Assembly (NCBI GenBank): GCA_965661765.1
Contig: CBFIFE010000006.1
Location: forward strand, 12,539 to 76,538
DNA length: 64,000 bases
Direction of reading: 5' to 3'
Source: JBMYZL01 sp965661765
GTDB lineage: Bacteria > Bacteroidota > Bacteroidia > Flavobacteriales_D > Sanyastnellaceae
Shown here: piece after piece, positions 41,812 through 51,397 of the stretch
Layout: each line of letters begins with the position of its first letter
Position numbering within the stretch: position 1 is the first letter of the stretch
Notes under the pieces: model-generated
Database searches by the model: none
Told to the model about the DNA's origin: nothing
What the model saw: only the letters and a program-made list of their open reading frames with translations
Position numbers and translations under genes: made by a program

Positions 41812-43839
41812 ATGAAGGCAACCTGCAATTTTTGGACGACGGTTTGGACATTGGCCTTGGCGCTGGTGACACCTGCTGCTGTCTCAGGCCAAATCCTGGA
41901 CCCCGTCACCTGGGACATCGCCCTCTACCCGAGCGCATCAGCGGAAGATGGGCAATTCGATTTGGTCTTCCACGCCGAGGTCGAGCCCTGCTGGCACATT
42001 TACTCACAATTCCTTGAAAGTCAGGACGGTCCACTCCCAACCTGGATTGACATCACCTTGCCTGAGGGTGTGGACTCCCTGGGCCATGCCCGGGAATGCA
42101 CACCGCTGGTGGACTACGACCCGAACTTCATGATGGACTTGCAATTCTTCGAAGAGGAGGTCAGTTGGGTTCAGACGTTGCGCATCCCGAACCCCTCCCC
42201 CACCGATACGCTTCGGGGATTCATCAGTTTCATGGTCTGCGACGATTCGCGCTGCCTGCCACCGGAAGACATCGATTTCGCCATCGCCACAAGCGATGTG
42301 CGGCAGGCCAGCGATCGCCCGGTCTACTGCCCGCCTTCGAACCACCTGTGCGACCACGGCGAAGGATTGGAAGCGGAACATGGCGGCGGTGCCGGCGCCT
42401 CAGATGACGCGCCCAAGCAAGGGGAAACGGACCCTGCCGAGGAGGGCATCCTCGGGGTGTTTTTGCTCGGGATGCTGCTGGGCTTTGCGGCCCTGTTCAC
42501 CCCTTGTGTGTTTCCCATGATTCCCATGACGGTCAGCTTTTTCACGAAGCAATCGAAAACCCGGGCTGCGGGCATTCGGAATGCGCTGCTGTACGGTTTT
42601 TTCATCATCTTCATTTACACAGGTCTCGGGTTGTTGCTGACAGCGGTATTCGGCGTCGACATTTTGAATGTCATCTCCACGGATCCCTTCTTCAACTTGT
42701 TTCTGTTTTTGCTCTTGATCATTTTCGGCGCGAGTTTCCTGGGGGCTTTTGAAATCCAATTGCCGGCCTCCTGGGCGAACAAGACCGACCAAGCCGCCGA
42801 CCGCGGGGGCGTCGCCGGCATCTTTTTCATGGCCGCCACATTGGCCATTGTTTCCTTCTCTTGCACGGGTCCTTTGGTGGGCAGTGCCCTGGCCGGCGCA
42901 GCGACAGGCTCGTTTGCCGCACCAGCGGCGGTGATGTTCGGGTTTTCACTGGCGTTGGCCATTCCCTTTGCGCTGTTCAGTGCGTTTCCAGGTTGGTTGA
43001 ATTCCCTTCCACAATCTGGCGGTTGGCTCAACAGCGTAAAGGTGGTCTTGGGCTTGGTCGAAATTGGGTTTGCCTTCAAGTTTTTGTCCAATGCAGATTT
43101 GGTCTTGCAGCTCGGCCTGCTGCAGCGAGAACTCTTTATCGCCATTTGGGTGGCTGTTTCGCTGGCCATCGCCTTCTACCTCTTCGGTTGGTTGATGTTT
43201 CCGCATGACTCGAAGACCGAGCGCATCGGCGTGTTGCGGTTCTCCATCGGGATGGTGGCCCTGATTTTTGGGATCTACTTGATTCCGGGCATGTGGGGCG
43301 CGCCTGTGAACTTGATTTCCGGTTTTCCGCCACCCACGTTTTACAGCGAGTGGACCAGCGGGGGGCATGGCGGCAGCGGGGGTGGGGAATCTTCCGGCGG
43401 CCATGTGGAGGCGATGTACACCGATTACGAAGCGGGCCTGGCGGCAGCGAAGGAAGCTGGCAAGCCGGTATTGCTGGACTTCACGGGTTGGGCATGCGTG
43501 AATTGTCGGAAGATGGAGGAGCAGGTTTGGCCTGACAGCCGGGTGCGCCAAATCTTGACCCAAGATGTCATCCTGATTTCCCTCTATGTCGATGAGCGGA
43601 CAGACTTGCCCGATGCGGAAAAGCGGACCGAAACCTACGGGGGCAAAGACTTCAAAATCAAGACGGTGGGCAACAAATGGAGCTACATGCAAGCGGCGCG
43701 ATTCAACACGAATTCACAGCCATTTTACGTCATGCTCGATGAGGACGGCGAACAAATCGGCGGCTCAGCGGGATACGACCCTGACCCCGATGTCTTCGTG
43801 GACTTTTTGCGGGACGGACTGGAAGCTTTTGAGCGGTAG
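41812..43839 (+). CDS. dsbD: Thiol:disulfide interchange protein DsbD
   Basis: 675 residues. Signal peptide 1-26, an N-terminal DsbD-alpha-like domain (about 27-165, with the MVCDDSRCLPP motif), a central bundle of eight helices with the paired cysteines in FTPCVFPMIPMT and SFSCTGPLVG, a Gly/Ser-rich linker, and a C-terminal thioredoxin domain with C562 and C565 (WACVNCRKM). It moves electrons from cytoplasmic thioredoxin to periplasmic proteins. The start at 41812 gives a clean signal peptide and fits the promoter; an upstream ATG at 41791 would break it. Confidence 0.95.
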   Translation: MKATCNFWTTVWTLALALVTPAAVSGQILDPVTWDIALYPSASAEDGQFDLVFHAEVEPCWHIYSQFLESQDGPLPTWIDITLPEGVDSLGHARECTPLVDYDPNFMMDLQFFEEEVSWVQTLRIPNPSPTDTLRGFISFMVCDDSRCLPPEDIDFAIATSDVRQASDRPVYCPPSNHLCDHGEGLEAEHGGGAGASDDAPKQGETDPAEEGILGVFLLGMLLGFAALFTPCVFPMIPMTVSFFTKQSKTRAAGIRNALLYGFFIIFIYTGLGLLLTAVFGVDILNVISTDPFFNLFLFLLLIIFGASFLGAFEIQLPASWANKTDQAADRGGVAGIFFMAATLAIVSFSCTGPLVGSALAGAATGSFAAPAAVMFGFSLALAIPFALFSAFPGWLNSLPQSGGWLNSVKVVLGLVEIGFAFKFLSNADLVLQLGLLQRELFIAIWVAVSLAIAFYLFGWLMFPHDSKTERIGVLRFSIGMVALIFGIYLIPGMWGAPVNLISGFPPPTFYSEWTSGGHGGSGGGESSGGHVEAMYTDYEAGLAAAKEAGKPVLLDFTGWACVNCRKMEEQVWPDSRVRQILTQDVILISLYVDERTDLPDAEKRTETYGGKDFKIKTVGNKWSYMQAARFNTNSQPFYVMLDEDGEQIGGSAGYDPDPDVFVDFLRDGLEAFER

Positions 43840-43941
43840 TGAAGGAGCACTTGCAAAGTTTGGGCCGGCGGAGGTGAATTGGGCGTTGTGGAAACGGGTC
43901 CAGCAGCTTTGATTTGCAGCAGATACGAAAACCCCCTACGG

Positions 43942-44562
43942 ATGAACAGCACCTCCCCTCCCGTTTCATTGACGCAACACTTTGACGAGGCGTCCTCCCT
44001 GCTGAACGCGGTGCGCTCAGATGGCGCGTTCCTGTCGGATGTTCACGCCGGTGGCAAGCAGCTCGTGGCGGCCTTGCGGGCAGAGGGAAAGATTTTGGCC
44101 TGTGGCAATGGCGGCTCGATGTGCGATGCGATGCACTTCGCCGAGGAGTTGAGTGGTCGATACCGAGAGAACCGACCTGCGCTGGCGGCTTTGGCTTGCA
44201 GTGACCCCAGCCACATGAGCTGTGTCGGCAATGATTACGGTTTCGATCAGGTCTTCGCCCGGTGGGTGGAGGCCATCGGTCGTCCCGGGGATGTGTTGGT
44301 GGCCATTTCCACGAGCGGAGGTTCTGCAAATGTCATCGCCGCAGCCAAGGCCGCACGTGAGCGGGGCATCGTCGTGGTGGGGCTGACCGGCAAGTCTGGT
44401 GGGGCATTGGCCACATTGTGTGACGTGGCGGTTCGCGTGCCGTGGTCTGGCTATGCCGACCGCATCCAAGAAATCCACATCAAGGTCATTCACGCTTGGA
44501 TTGACCACATTGAGCGATCGTTGTTTGGCGCCGATGCGCCGGAAGCGCAGCCCCACACCTAA
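43942..44562 (+). CDS. gmhA: Sedoheptulose-7-phosphate isomerase (SIS domain)
   Basis: 206 residues. One SIS domain: ILACGNGGSMCDAMHFAEEL, VAISTSGGSANVIAA and VGLTGKSGGALA. The sequence MHFAEELSGRYRENRPALAA with YGFDQVFARWVEA is typical of GmhA, which makes glycero-manno-heptose 7-phosphate for lipopolysaccharide core. The ATG at 43942 matches the family length. No other heptose genes are nearby; the 102-bp gap before it holds nothing recognisable. A related SIS sugar isomerase is the alternative. Confidence 0.88.
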   Translation: MNSTSPPVSLTQHFDEASSLLNAVRSDGAFLSDVHAGGKQLVAALRAEGKILACGNGGSMCDAMHFAEELSGRYRENRPALAALACSDPSHMSCVGNDYGFDQVFARWVEAIGRPGDVLVAISTSGGSANVIAAAKAARERGIVVVGLTGKSGGALATLCDVAVRVPWSGYADRIQEIHIKVIHAWIDHIERSLFGADAPEAQPHT

Positions 44563-44574
44563 ACCGCATTTTTC

Positions 44575-46167
44575 ATGATCATTGAAACGTTTTCGGCCCC
44601 TTCATCGGGACCGACGGCCACCCTTGTGACCATTCAGTTCCGGATGGACAAAGGACTCCAAGCCCACATCAGCGGCATGCAATCTCAAGCGGCAAAAGAC
44701 CTGTTGGTCAAACTCCGCCAGGCCTTCCTTGAACAGAAGCTCCACTGGCCGCGGGGCAACAGGACTTGGCATGTTCAACCTTCGGCGAATTGGGGACACC
44801 CCGCAGGCCTGGACCTCAGCATTGCCCTGTGCATGCTCGCTGGCTCCGGCGGCATTCCCCCCTCGCGGATTCGAAAGGTCGGCAGCCTCGGTTTGCTGGG
44901 GCTGCGAGGCGATGTCCAAGCACACCCGGACTGGCAGCGCTGGGTTGTGGAGGATGAATCCGTGGAGGAGTGGCTGATTCCTCACGGCTGGAAGCCAGAA
45001 ACCCTGCAATTGCCGCCGCACCTTCGCTTGCATCCTGTTCGGACGTTGCGGGAGGCCTTGGACCACTTGACAGGTCGAAAAAAGATTGCCCCGCTCACCT
45101 TGACCCACCGAAACCCCACCCCAGCTGAGACGCCTCAGGATGCGCTGGCTGGACTCGAAGATTTGGAGGGAGAATGGACCGCTCGACTGGGTTTGAGCCT
45201 CGCCGTGATTGGCCACCACCCCATGATCTTGATGGGAGCGCCTGGAACAGGCAAATCCATGTGCGCCCGCATCCTCCATGGCCTCTTGCCCCTCATGCGT
45301 CCTTCGGAGGGCCACGCCGTGCGCAAACGTTTCGCCGCGCGTGGCTTGGTTCATGATGCGCTGCTTGTTCCGCCATTTCGATCGCCGCACAGCGGTGCAT
45401 CCGCCGCTGGGATGTTTGGCCATTGTCCGGTCCGCAGCAACGGCTTGACCCACCCGATTCCTGGAGAAGTGACCTTGGCACATCATGGTGTCTTGTGTCT
45501 CGACGAGTTCACAGAATTCTCTCGCCCCGTGATTGAGGGACTCCGAACGGTCATTGACCAAGGACAAATCGCCATTGCGCGTGCCCACGGTGCCGTCAGG
45601 CTTCCCGCTCACCCCCTCCTCGTCATCACCTCCAACCCTTGTGCCTGCGGTTACCGGCTCGACGCTGACCGGCATCGATGCCATTGTACACCCGGCGAAT
45701 CTCGGCGCTATTTCCAGCGCATCAAAGGCCCTGTACTCGATCGGCTGGCCATCCACATTGAGACCGGGACACCCGATGGTGGGTCTCCGGCACCCGACAA
45801 CTGTCCTTCCGACTTGCGCACCAGCGCAGCCGCTCGCTTGCGCATCCAAAAGGCAATGGAATTGCGGCGCCAAACCCATCGGCAGCGACGGCCCCATGTC
45901 GAACCCGAGGCCATGCGCATGCTGGAGCGCGCCGCACTGGTCCACCACTGGTCGCTTCGCGCAAAGGGTGCCGTCCAGCAGGTTGCCGCCTCCCACATGT
46001 GGTGGCGCATTGCCGGCGAATCCGGTCCGGCGTGTATTCGATCGGTGGACATGGAAATGGCCATCGGCTTTCGCATCTTTGACAGAGCATCTTGGATGAA
46101 CGCGCACTTCAGAAAGTCTGCAGGAGGCAGAAGTGCAGCAGACGTTCAACGCGCGCACAAATCCTGA
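44575..46167 (+). CDS. comM: YifB/ComM-family AAA ATPase (Mg-chelatase-like)
   Basis: 530 residues. N-terminal Lon-like fold (1-170), then an AAA+ core with Walker A GAPGTGKS at 221-228, Walker B VLCLDE at 306-311, and the zinc-type cysteines in NPCACGYRLDADRHRCHC. ComM of Haemophilus and Vibrio is a helicase promoting branch migration during natural transformation. The Bacteroidota copies are usually annotated as magnesium-chelatase-like, but no chlorophyll pathway is implied. It follows gmhA by 12 bp. Confidence 0.9.
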   Translation: MIIETFSAPSSGPTATLVTIQFRMDKGLQAHISGMQSQAAKDLLVKLRQAFLEQKLHWPRGNRTWHVQPSANWGHPAGLDLSIALCMLAGSGGIPPSRIRKVGSLGLLGLRGDVQAHPDWQRWVVEDESVEEWLIPHGWKPETLQLPPHLRLHPVRTLREALDHLTGRKKIAPLTLTHRNPTPAETPQDALAGLEDLEGEWTARLGLSLAVIGHHPMILMGAPGTGKSMCARILHGLLPLMRPSEGHAVRKRFAARGLVHDALLVPPFRSPHSGASAAGMFGHCPVRSNGLTHPIPGEVTLAHHGVLCLDEFTEFSRPVIEGLRTVIDQGQIAIARAHGAVRLPAHPLLVITSNPCACGYRLDADRHRCHCTPGESRRYFQRIKGPVLDRLAIHIETGTPDGGSPAPDNCPSDLRTSAAARLRIQKAMELRRQTHRQRRPHVEPEAMRMLERAALVHHWSLRAKGAVQQVAASHMWWRIAGESGPACIRSVDMEMAIGFRIFDRASWMNAHFRKSAGGRSAADVQRAHKS

Positions 46168-46175
46168 ATTCAAAC

Positions 46176-46697
46176 ATGGAACATACCGCTTGCATCCTGC
46201 CTTACCGGGGAATCACCCCCATGATCGATGCGACCTGTTGGTTGGCACCGAACGCCACTGTGGTCGGAGACGTGCGCATGGCGTCACATGCGTCGGTCTG
46301 GTTCCAAGCCGTCGTTCGGGGCGATGTGGCCCCCATCGAGATCGGGGAGGCGGTCAATATCCAAGACGGTGCCGTCATTCACGCGACACTTGGTCATTCT
46401 CAAACGGTGATTGAAGCGCGGGCATCCATCGGGCACAATGCCATTGTTCACGGGGCGCACATCGGCGCGGGGGCGCTGATCGGCATGGGCGCCATTGTGA
46501 TGGACAACGCCATCGTGGGCGCCGGCAGCGTGGTTGCCGCCGGAGCGGTGGTCCTGGCGGGGACCCGCATTCCGCCCGGAGAAATGTGGGCAGGCGCTCC
46601 AGCGAAATCGAAAGGAACGGTCAAGCCAGCCCTGCAAGCTGTGGCTGCGGGAACCGCTGGACACTACATGACCTATGCGGACGGATTTCGGTCCTGA
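46176..46697 (+). CDS. Gamma carbonic anhydrase-like protein
   Basis: 173 residues, left-handed beta-helix of hexapeptide repeats. Zinc ligands are likely H69 (AVIHATLG), H87 (SIGHNAI) and H92 (VHGAHIGAG), the classical gamma-CA pattern; MWAGAPAKSKG is the typical end of the helix. Enzyme activity of this YrdA/PaaY-like subgroup is often unproven. The ATG at 46176 starts 8 bp after comM. Its 3' end overlaps the convergent murI gene by 25 bp. Confidence 0.9.
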   Translation: MEHTACILPYRGITPMIDATCWLAPNATVVGDVRMASHASVWFQAVVRGDVAPIEIGEAVNIQDGAVIHATLGHSQTVIEARASIGHNAIVHGAHIGAGALIGMGAIVMDNAIVGAGSVVAAGAVVLAGTRIPPGEMWAGAPAKSKGTVKPALQAVAAGTAGHYMTYADGFRS

Positions 46698-47515
46698 TCG
46701 CCCCAAATGCTTCGTTCTGACAACTCGACAGCCTCGCCGAAAAAGCGACGCGCCCCCGCAGCGAACGCAGGGGTCAAATCCGAGACGAAAAAGGCACGGA
46801 CACTCTCCTGATCTTCAGGCAGCGTGGCCTTTGCAGCACCCAAAGCGCCAGAGACAGCCCGTGCCACCAGGGCCGGGGAATCGAGCAGGCGGGTATCGGG
46901 ACTGAGGTAGGCTTGGATTTGGTCTGCAATCAGCGGATAGTGTGTGCAGCCCAGCACGAAGACGTCCACATCCGCAAAGTAACCGTCACCGAGGTACGCG
47001 GCCAAAAGGGCCTCGCTGACTTGGCCTTCGGCGAAGCCTTCCTCGATGGCTGAGGCCAACAATGGCGTCGCCCGCGACTTCACGTGTGCCCCCACCGCCT
47101 TCAGCGCTTGTTGATACACACCGGAGTCAATCGTGGCGCGCGTCCCGATGACACCGACCCGGATGGGGCGTTCCGGAAAGCGCTTTTGCGCTTGCTCCAC
47201 TTCAAGAACCACAGGGGAAATGACATCGATCACTGGCACTGCTGGGCCGACCGCGTCTTGCACGGACGCCAGGGCGTTGCTCGACGCTGAATTGCAAGCC
47301 ACCACGATGATGGCACTGCCCCAGTCCAGCAAGTGGTGCGAGATGCGAGAGGCGTAATGGCGAATCAATTGCGGCGATTTTTCACCGTAAGGAAGGTGGG
47401 CGGTGTCGCCAAAATAGACGAACGAAAAACCGGGAAGGGTGTCCTCAATGGCGCGCGCCACTGTCAGTCCACCAATCCCGGAATCGAAGATGCCAATCTT
47501 CAAAAGCGCAGCCAT
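46673..47515 (-). CDS. murI: Glutamate racemase
   Basis: 280 residues. Converts L- to D-glutamate for peptidoglycan. The two catalytic cysteines are Cys74 (VACNSAS) and Cys190 (LGCTHYPL); IFDSGIGGLTVAR at 9-21 and YFGDTAHLPYGEKS are diagnostic. It is the last gene of the minus-strand envelope series uppS-bamA-ompH-ompH-murI. Confidence 0.96.
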   Translation of the reverse strand: MAALLKIGIFDSGIGGLTVARAIEDTLPGFSFVYFGDTAHLPYGEKSPQLIRHYASRISHHLLDWGSAIIVVACNSASSNALASVQDAVGPAVPVIDVISPVVLEVEQAQKRFPERPIRVGVIGTRATIDSGVYQQALKAVGAHVKSRATPLLASAIEEGFAEGQVSEALLAAYLGDGYFADVDVFVLGCTHYPLIADQIQAYLSPDTRLLDSPALVARAVSGALGAAKATLPEDQESVRAFFVSDLTPAFAAGARRFFGEAVELSERSIWGDQDRNPSA

Positions 47516-47548
47516 CAGGGCGTCAATCGTTCAACCAATCGGTCGACC

Positions 47549-48055
47549 TCACATGCCCAACTTTGCACGAACGAGACCTGCTACATCATCCCCCCCATTG
47601 TACAAAGTGGCACCTGTGCTGGCATCAAAAATGTAGGTATAGCCGTTCTCCGCACCCACCTCATCGATGGCCTTCTGAACGCGCTCAATCATTGGGGTCA
47701 GCAATTCCTGCTCAAGAATCTGCAACTCTTGTTGAACCGTACCCCCGAACTCTTGCAATCCCTGGTCCAGCGCCTGCAACTCGCGTTCCTTTTGTTGGCG
47801 AATCGCATCCGGCCAAGTCTCAGCTTTCTGCTGATAATCCGCAAATTTTGTTTGCAACTCCTGTTGCATGCGTGCCATCTCCTGCTCGTATTCAGCCGCC
47901 TGCGCCTCAATCTGGGCTTGGGCATTTTCCCGCTCAGGCAAGTTCAACAGAATTTCCTGTGCGTTGACGTGACCGAATTTTTGGGCCGCCAAATCTGATG
48001 TGAAACCGGCAAAAATGCCTGTCATCACCGCGCCTGCAATCAACAATTGTTTCAT
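47549..48055 (-). CDS. OmpH/Skp-like periplasmic chaperone
   Basis: 168 residues. Signal peptide about 1-24 (ending LAAQ), then KFGHVNAQEILLNLPE at the Skp core start, a long coiled coil rich in Gln/Glu (about 45-120), and a return strand YTYIFDASTGATLYN. Skp-like trimers carry unfolded outer-membrane proteins to the Bam complex. A second copy lies directly upstream, then bamA, a normal arrangement in this phylum. Confidence 0.92.
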   Translation of the reverse strand: MKQLLIAGAVMTGIFAGFTSDLAAQKFGHVNAQEILLNLPERENAQAQIEAQAAEYEQEMARMQQELQTKFADYQQKAETWPDAIRQQKERELQALDQGLQEFGGTVQQELQILEQELLTPMIERVQKAIDEVGAENGYTYIFDASTGATLYNGGDDVAGLVRAKLGM

Positions 48056-48110
48056 TTCCTTCTATCGTTTCGCGTGCAAAAATACATTGTGTATCCGGGA
48101 ATCTGAAGAT

Positions 48111-48800
48111 TCATTGCTTGGGGCGTGAGGTCCCAGGGGTCACTGCACCACGCACCGCGTCGCGGCCTTGGTTGATGCCGCCTTGAACCGCGTCGCGGCC
48201 CTTTTGCGCTGCATCCTTGGCCTTGCCGACCAATCCCCCATCGCCCTTCTCCCCTTCTTCACTCTCAATGGTTTCACCCGGAACGTAACCGAGTGCTTTG
48301 ATGAGTTTGTCAGAGACATCGTATTTCGGGTTCGTGTAGAGCATGTTGCTCTGGTTGCTCTTGTCGAAAATCACCATGTACTGGCTGTTGTTCGCCAAAT
48401 CCTTGAGTTCCTCAAAAATCTTGTCCTGGATCGGTTGAATCAATTCTTGGCGCTGGCGAAACAATTCACCTTCCACGCCGAACTTCTCCTTTTGCAATGC
48501 CTTTGCTTCAGCCCGCTTCTCTTCGATTTCATCCTCGCGTTTGGCTCGCATTTCTGGGGTCAACAAAATGCGCTCCGCGCGATATGCCGTCTCCAAACGA
48601 TCGACAGCAGCGAGTTTCTCTTCAATCTCCGCTTGCCAATCGATGGACATTTGGTTCAACTCCTTCTGCGCATCCGCATACTCCTGCATGTGAAGCAGCA
48701 CATAATCGGAATCGATGTAGGCAAACTTCTGCGCGTTGACCGTCGCCCCGAGGGTCAGCATCGCCCCAGCGAACAGAAAAATTCGAGAAAACGTTTTCAT
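48111..48800 (-). CDS. OmpH/Skp-like protein with charged C-terminal tail
   Basis: 229 residues. Signal peptide at 1-24 (ending VNAQ), OmpH core FAYIDSDYVLLHMQEY, a coiled coil to about 120, and a return strand YMVIFDKSNQSNMLYTNP. Beyond the core is a low-complexity tail of about 50 residues with repeated QGGINQGRDAV/QKGRDAV units, absent from the sister copy. The ATG at 48800 gives a proper signal peptide; one at 48821 would add seven residues. Between bamA and the second ompH. Confidence 0.9.
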   Translation of the reverse strand: MKTFSRIFLFAGAMLTLGATVNAQKFAYIDSDYVLLHMQEYADAQKELNQMSIDWQAEIEEKLAAVDRLETAYRAERILLTPEMRAKREDEIEEKRAEAKALQKEKFGVEGELFRQRQELIQPIQDKIFEELKDLANNSQYMVIFDKSNQSNMLYTNPKYDVSDKLIKALGYVPGETIESEEGEKGDGGLVGKAKDAAQKGRDAVQGGINQGRDAVRGAVTPGTSRPKQ

Positions 48801-48856
48801 GAGAGTTGTCGAGGGATTCATCGGATGGGAAATTTACGTCGAGAACTGCGGGTACA

Positions 48857-51397
48857 TCACAGCTCTCCCATATTCATGCCAATGCTGAAGTGAAACTGGC
48901 TGCGTGCCATGTTCGGCTGGGCGGGGATGTCGTCCAATCGCCAACCGTAGTCCAAACCGAGCAGCCCGAACATCGGCAAGAAAATTCGCATGCCGACGCC
49001 TGCCGAACGATAAACCTGAAAGGGGTTGAACTCCCTGGCGTCCGCCCAAGTCTTGCCAGCATCGAAAAACCCGAGCATGTAAATGGTCGCACTGGGATTC
49101 GTGGAAAGCGGATAACGCAACTCGGCGCCATATTTGGCCACAACCGGTGCACCCGTGTCAGATCCAGGCTCGGTCAGGCTCAAATCATCGAATCCTCTGA
49201 GGTTGATGATTTCCCGGCCGTCAAGGACGAAACCGCTGAGGAAAACGCCCCCAAGGTAGAACCGTTCAAACGGAGACAAGCCCACTGCACGATTGTATTG
49301 GCCGATCATGCCGACCCCGGCATGCGTTCGCAACACCAACGTGCGCGGATTTTCGCCAGCCGATTGCGTCAACGGCGTGTACCACTCGGCCTTCACCTTC
49401 CATTTGTGGTATTCCACCCACTTGAACCGCTCTTGATCGGTCATGGCCTCGTAATCCACATCCTCGCCTCGGAACATCGAGTAAGGCGGTGTCGCCTTGA
49501 TGGACAGGTTCACGTTCGAACCCCAGACTGGAAAAATCGGATCCGACACCGAATTTCGCCCGAGCGAAAAATTCAAGGCCAAATTGTTCGACCGACCATT
49601 CGAAAAACTGAAGAAAACCCCGTAATCGTCCAGCAAAAAATGCTGGTAACTCAGGGATGCCTGCATCACAAACCAGTCATCCGGCTTTTTCAAACGCTGG
49701 CCAAGACCCAGCTGGACCCCAGTGATTTCCAAGGACTGGCGAAGCTCGTTGATTTCCCCCTCGATGCGCTTGGCTTGACCGTTCGTTTGAATGGAGCGCC
49801 AAGCGGACAAGGTCAACGAATTGGGCTTTTTCCCGCCCAACCAAGGTTCTGTGAAACTGAGGTTGTAGCTCTGAAAAAACAGACCATTCGACTGGGCGCG
49901 AATGCTCAACCGCTGACCATCCCCCGACGGAATGGGCCTCCAAGCCTCGCCCTTGAAGAAATTCCGAGCCGAAAAGTTCGTGAAACTGATGCCCAACGTC
50001 CCCACGACGCGTCCGCCCCCCCAGCCGCCGGAAAGCTCGATTTGGTCAGATGGCTTCTCCTCAACAGTGTACTCAATGTCCACTGTCCCGTCTTCCGGAT
50101 GTTGAATCGGATTGATCCCAAAAGCCTCCGGGTTGAAGTAATTCAGTTGGTTCAATTCGCGCTGCGTCCGGATGATGTCCGTTCGACTGAAAAGATCCCC
50201 AGGCCGGGTCCGAATTTCTCGGTAAATCACATGATCATTCGTCTTCGTATTGCCCTTCACGATGACCCGGCCAATCCGGAACTGCTTGCCTTCCAGCATC
50301 CTGATTTCCAGGTCGATGGTGTCGTTCTCAATCCGCGATTCGACAGGAATGGCCTGAAAAGTCAAGTAACCGTCATCTTGGTACAACGAGCTGAGGTCCA
50401 TCCCCTTGGGGTCCATGTACACCCGTGTTTCCAAACGCTCGAGATCATAGATATCGCCGGTTTGAATGCCCAAGATGGAATCCAATTGGCTGCTGCGGTA
50501 TTTCGTGTTCCCCGTGAAGGTGATTTCGCCGAAATAAAAGGGATTGCCTTCGTGAATCTGCAAGGCCAAACCAACCTGCCCATCCGCCATCCGATACAAC
50601 GAATCTTTCACAATCCGCGCGTTCCTGTAGCCTTGTTTGTTGTACAAGGCAATGATTTGGTCCTTTGACGTTTCAAAGTTCTCCTCCACATACTTGGCAG
50701 ACTTGAAAATCCGCCACCACCGGGCTTCCTTCGTGTCTTTCATCGCCTTTTTGAGGGTCTTGACGTCCAGCTGATTCACCCCTTCCAAAGCAATTTCCCC
50801 AACCTTCACCTTGCTGCCTTTGTCAATGTTGATGGTCAAACGCGCTCCGTTGTCAAACGTGGTGTCCGCGGCTTGCACAATGTCAATGCGCGCATCCCAG
50901 AATCCCTTGTCTTCGTAGTAGTCACGCAATCGTTTGGTCGCAGTGGCAATGACGTTCTCATTGACGATGCGACCGGTCAGCAAGTCGATTTTTGATTTGA
51001 GCGTTTCCTGCTCCGAACGGCTCACGCCATTGAAGGCATAACGCGTGAGCCGCGGCAATTCCGCAACGCGGATGACGAGGTAGACATCCTTGTCCCTGGC
51101 TTCGGCCACCTCGATGGAGACATCGCCGAACAAGTGCTGTTCCCACAAGTTGCGGATTGCCCTTGCCGTCGCCTCACCGGGGATGGCAATTTCGTCACCC
51201 ACTTGCAAGGCGCTGAACAATTTGATGGCCTGGGGGTCGGTGTACTCTGCGCCGAGCACTGTGATGCCTGCGATGGTGTACATGTCGCTGGCCAAGCCTT
51301 GTGCTCTGGCATTTGAACCGAACGCCAGCAGCACTGAACAAGTCACCACCCACAAAGCGCTTTCCAGCTGCTGTTTCCAATTCCCAATCCCTCTCAT
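48857..51397 (-). CDS. bamA: Outer membrane protein assembly factor BamA
   Basis: 846 residues. Signal peptide about 1-33, five POTRA repeats to about residue 430 (TIAGITVLGAEYTD begins the first), and a C-terminal 16-strand Omp85 barrel. The barrel has the lid motif LGGVFLSGFVLDGREIINLRGF, and its final strand ends in a Phe-rich signal (FHFSIGMNMGEL). It inserts beta-barrel proteins into the outer membrane and is essential. It overlaps uppS by 4 bp. Confidence 0.95.
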   Translation of the reverse strand: MRGIGNWKQQLESALWVVTCSVLLAFGSNARAQGLASDMYTIAGITVLGAEYTDPQAIKLFSALQVGDEIAIPGEATARAIRNLWEQHLFGDVSIEVAEARDKDVYLVIRVAELPRLTRYAFNGVSRSEQETLKSKIDLLTGRIVNENVIATATKRLRDYYEDKGFWDARIDIVQAADTTFDNGARLTINIDKGSKVKVGEIALEGVNQLDVKTLKKAMKDTKEARWWRIFKSAKYVEENFETSKDQIIALYNKQGYRNARIVKDSLYRMADGQVGLALQIHEGNPFYFGEITFTGNTKYRSSQLDSILGIQTGDIYDLERLETRVYMDPKGMDLSSLYQDDGYLTFQAIPVESRIENDTIDLEIRMLEGKQFRIGRVIVKGNTKTNDHVIYREIRTRPGDLFSRTDIIRTQRELNQLNYFNPEAFGINPIQHPEDGTVDIEYTVEEKPSDQIELSGGWGGGRVVGTLGISFTNFSARNFFKGEAWRPIPSGDGQRLSIRAQSNGLFFQSYNLSFTEPWLGGKKPNSLTLSAWRSIQTNGQAKRIEGEINELRQSLEITGVQLGLGQRLKKPDDWFVMQASLSYQHFLLDDYGVFFSFSNGRSNNLALNFSLGRNSVSDPIFPVWGSNVNLSIKATPPYSMFRGEDVDYEAMTDQERFKWVEYHKWKVKAEWYTPLTQSAGENPRTLVLRTHAGVGMIGQYNRAVGLSPFERFYLGGVFLSGFVLDGREIINLRGFDDLSLTEPGSDTGAPVVAKYGAELRYPLSTNPSATIYMLGFFDAGKTWADAREFNPFQVYRSAGVGMRIFLPMFGLLGLDYGWRLDDIPAQPNMARSQFHFSIGMNMGEL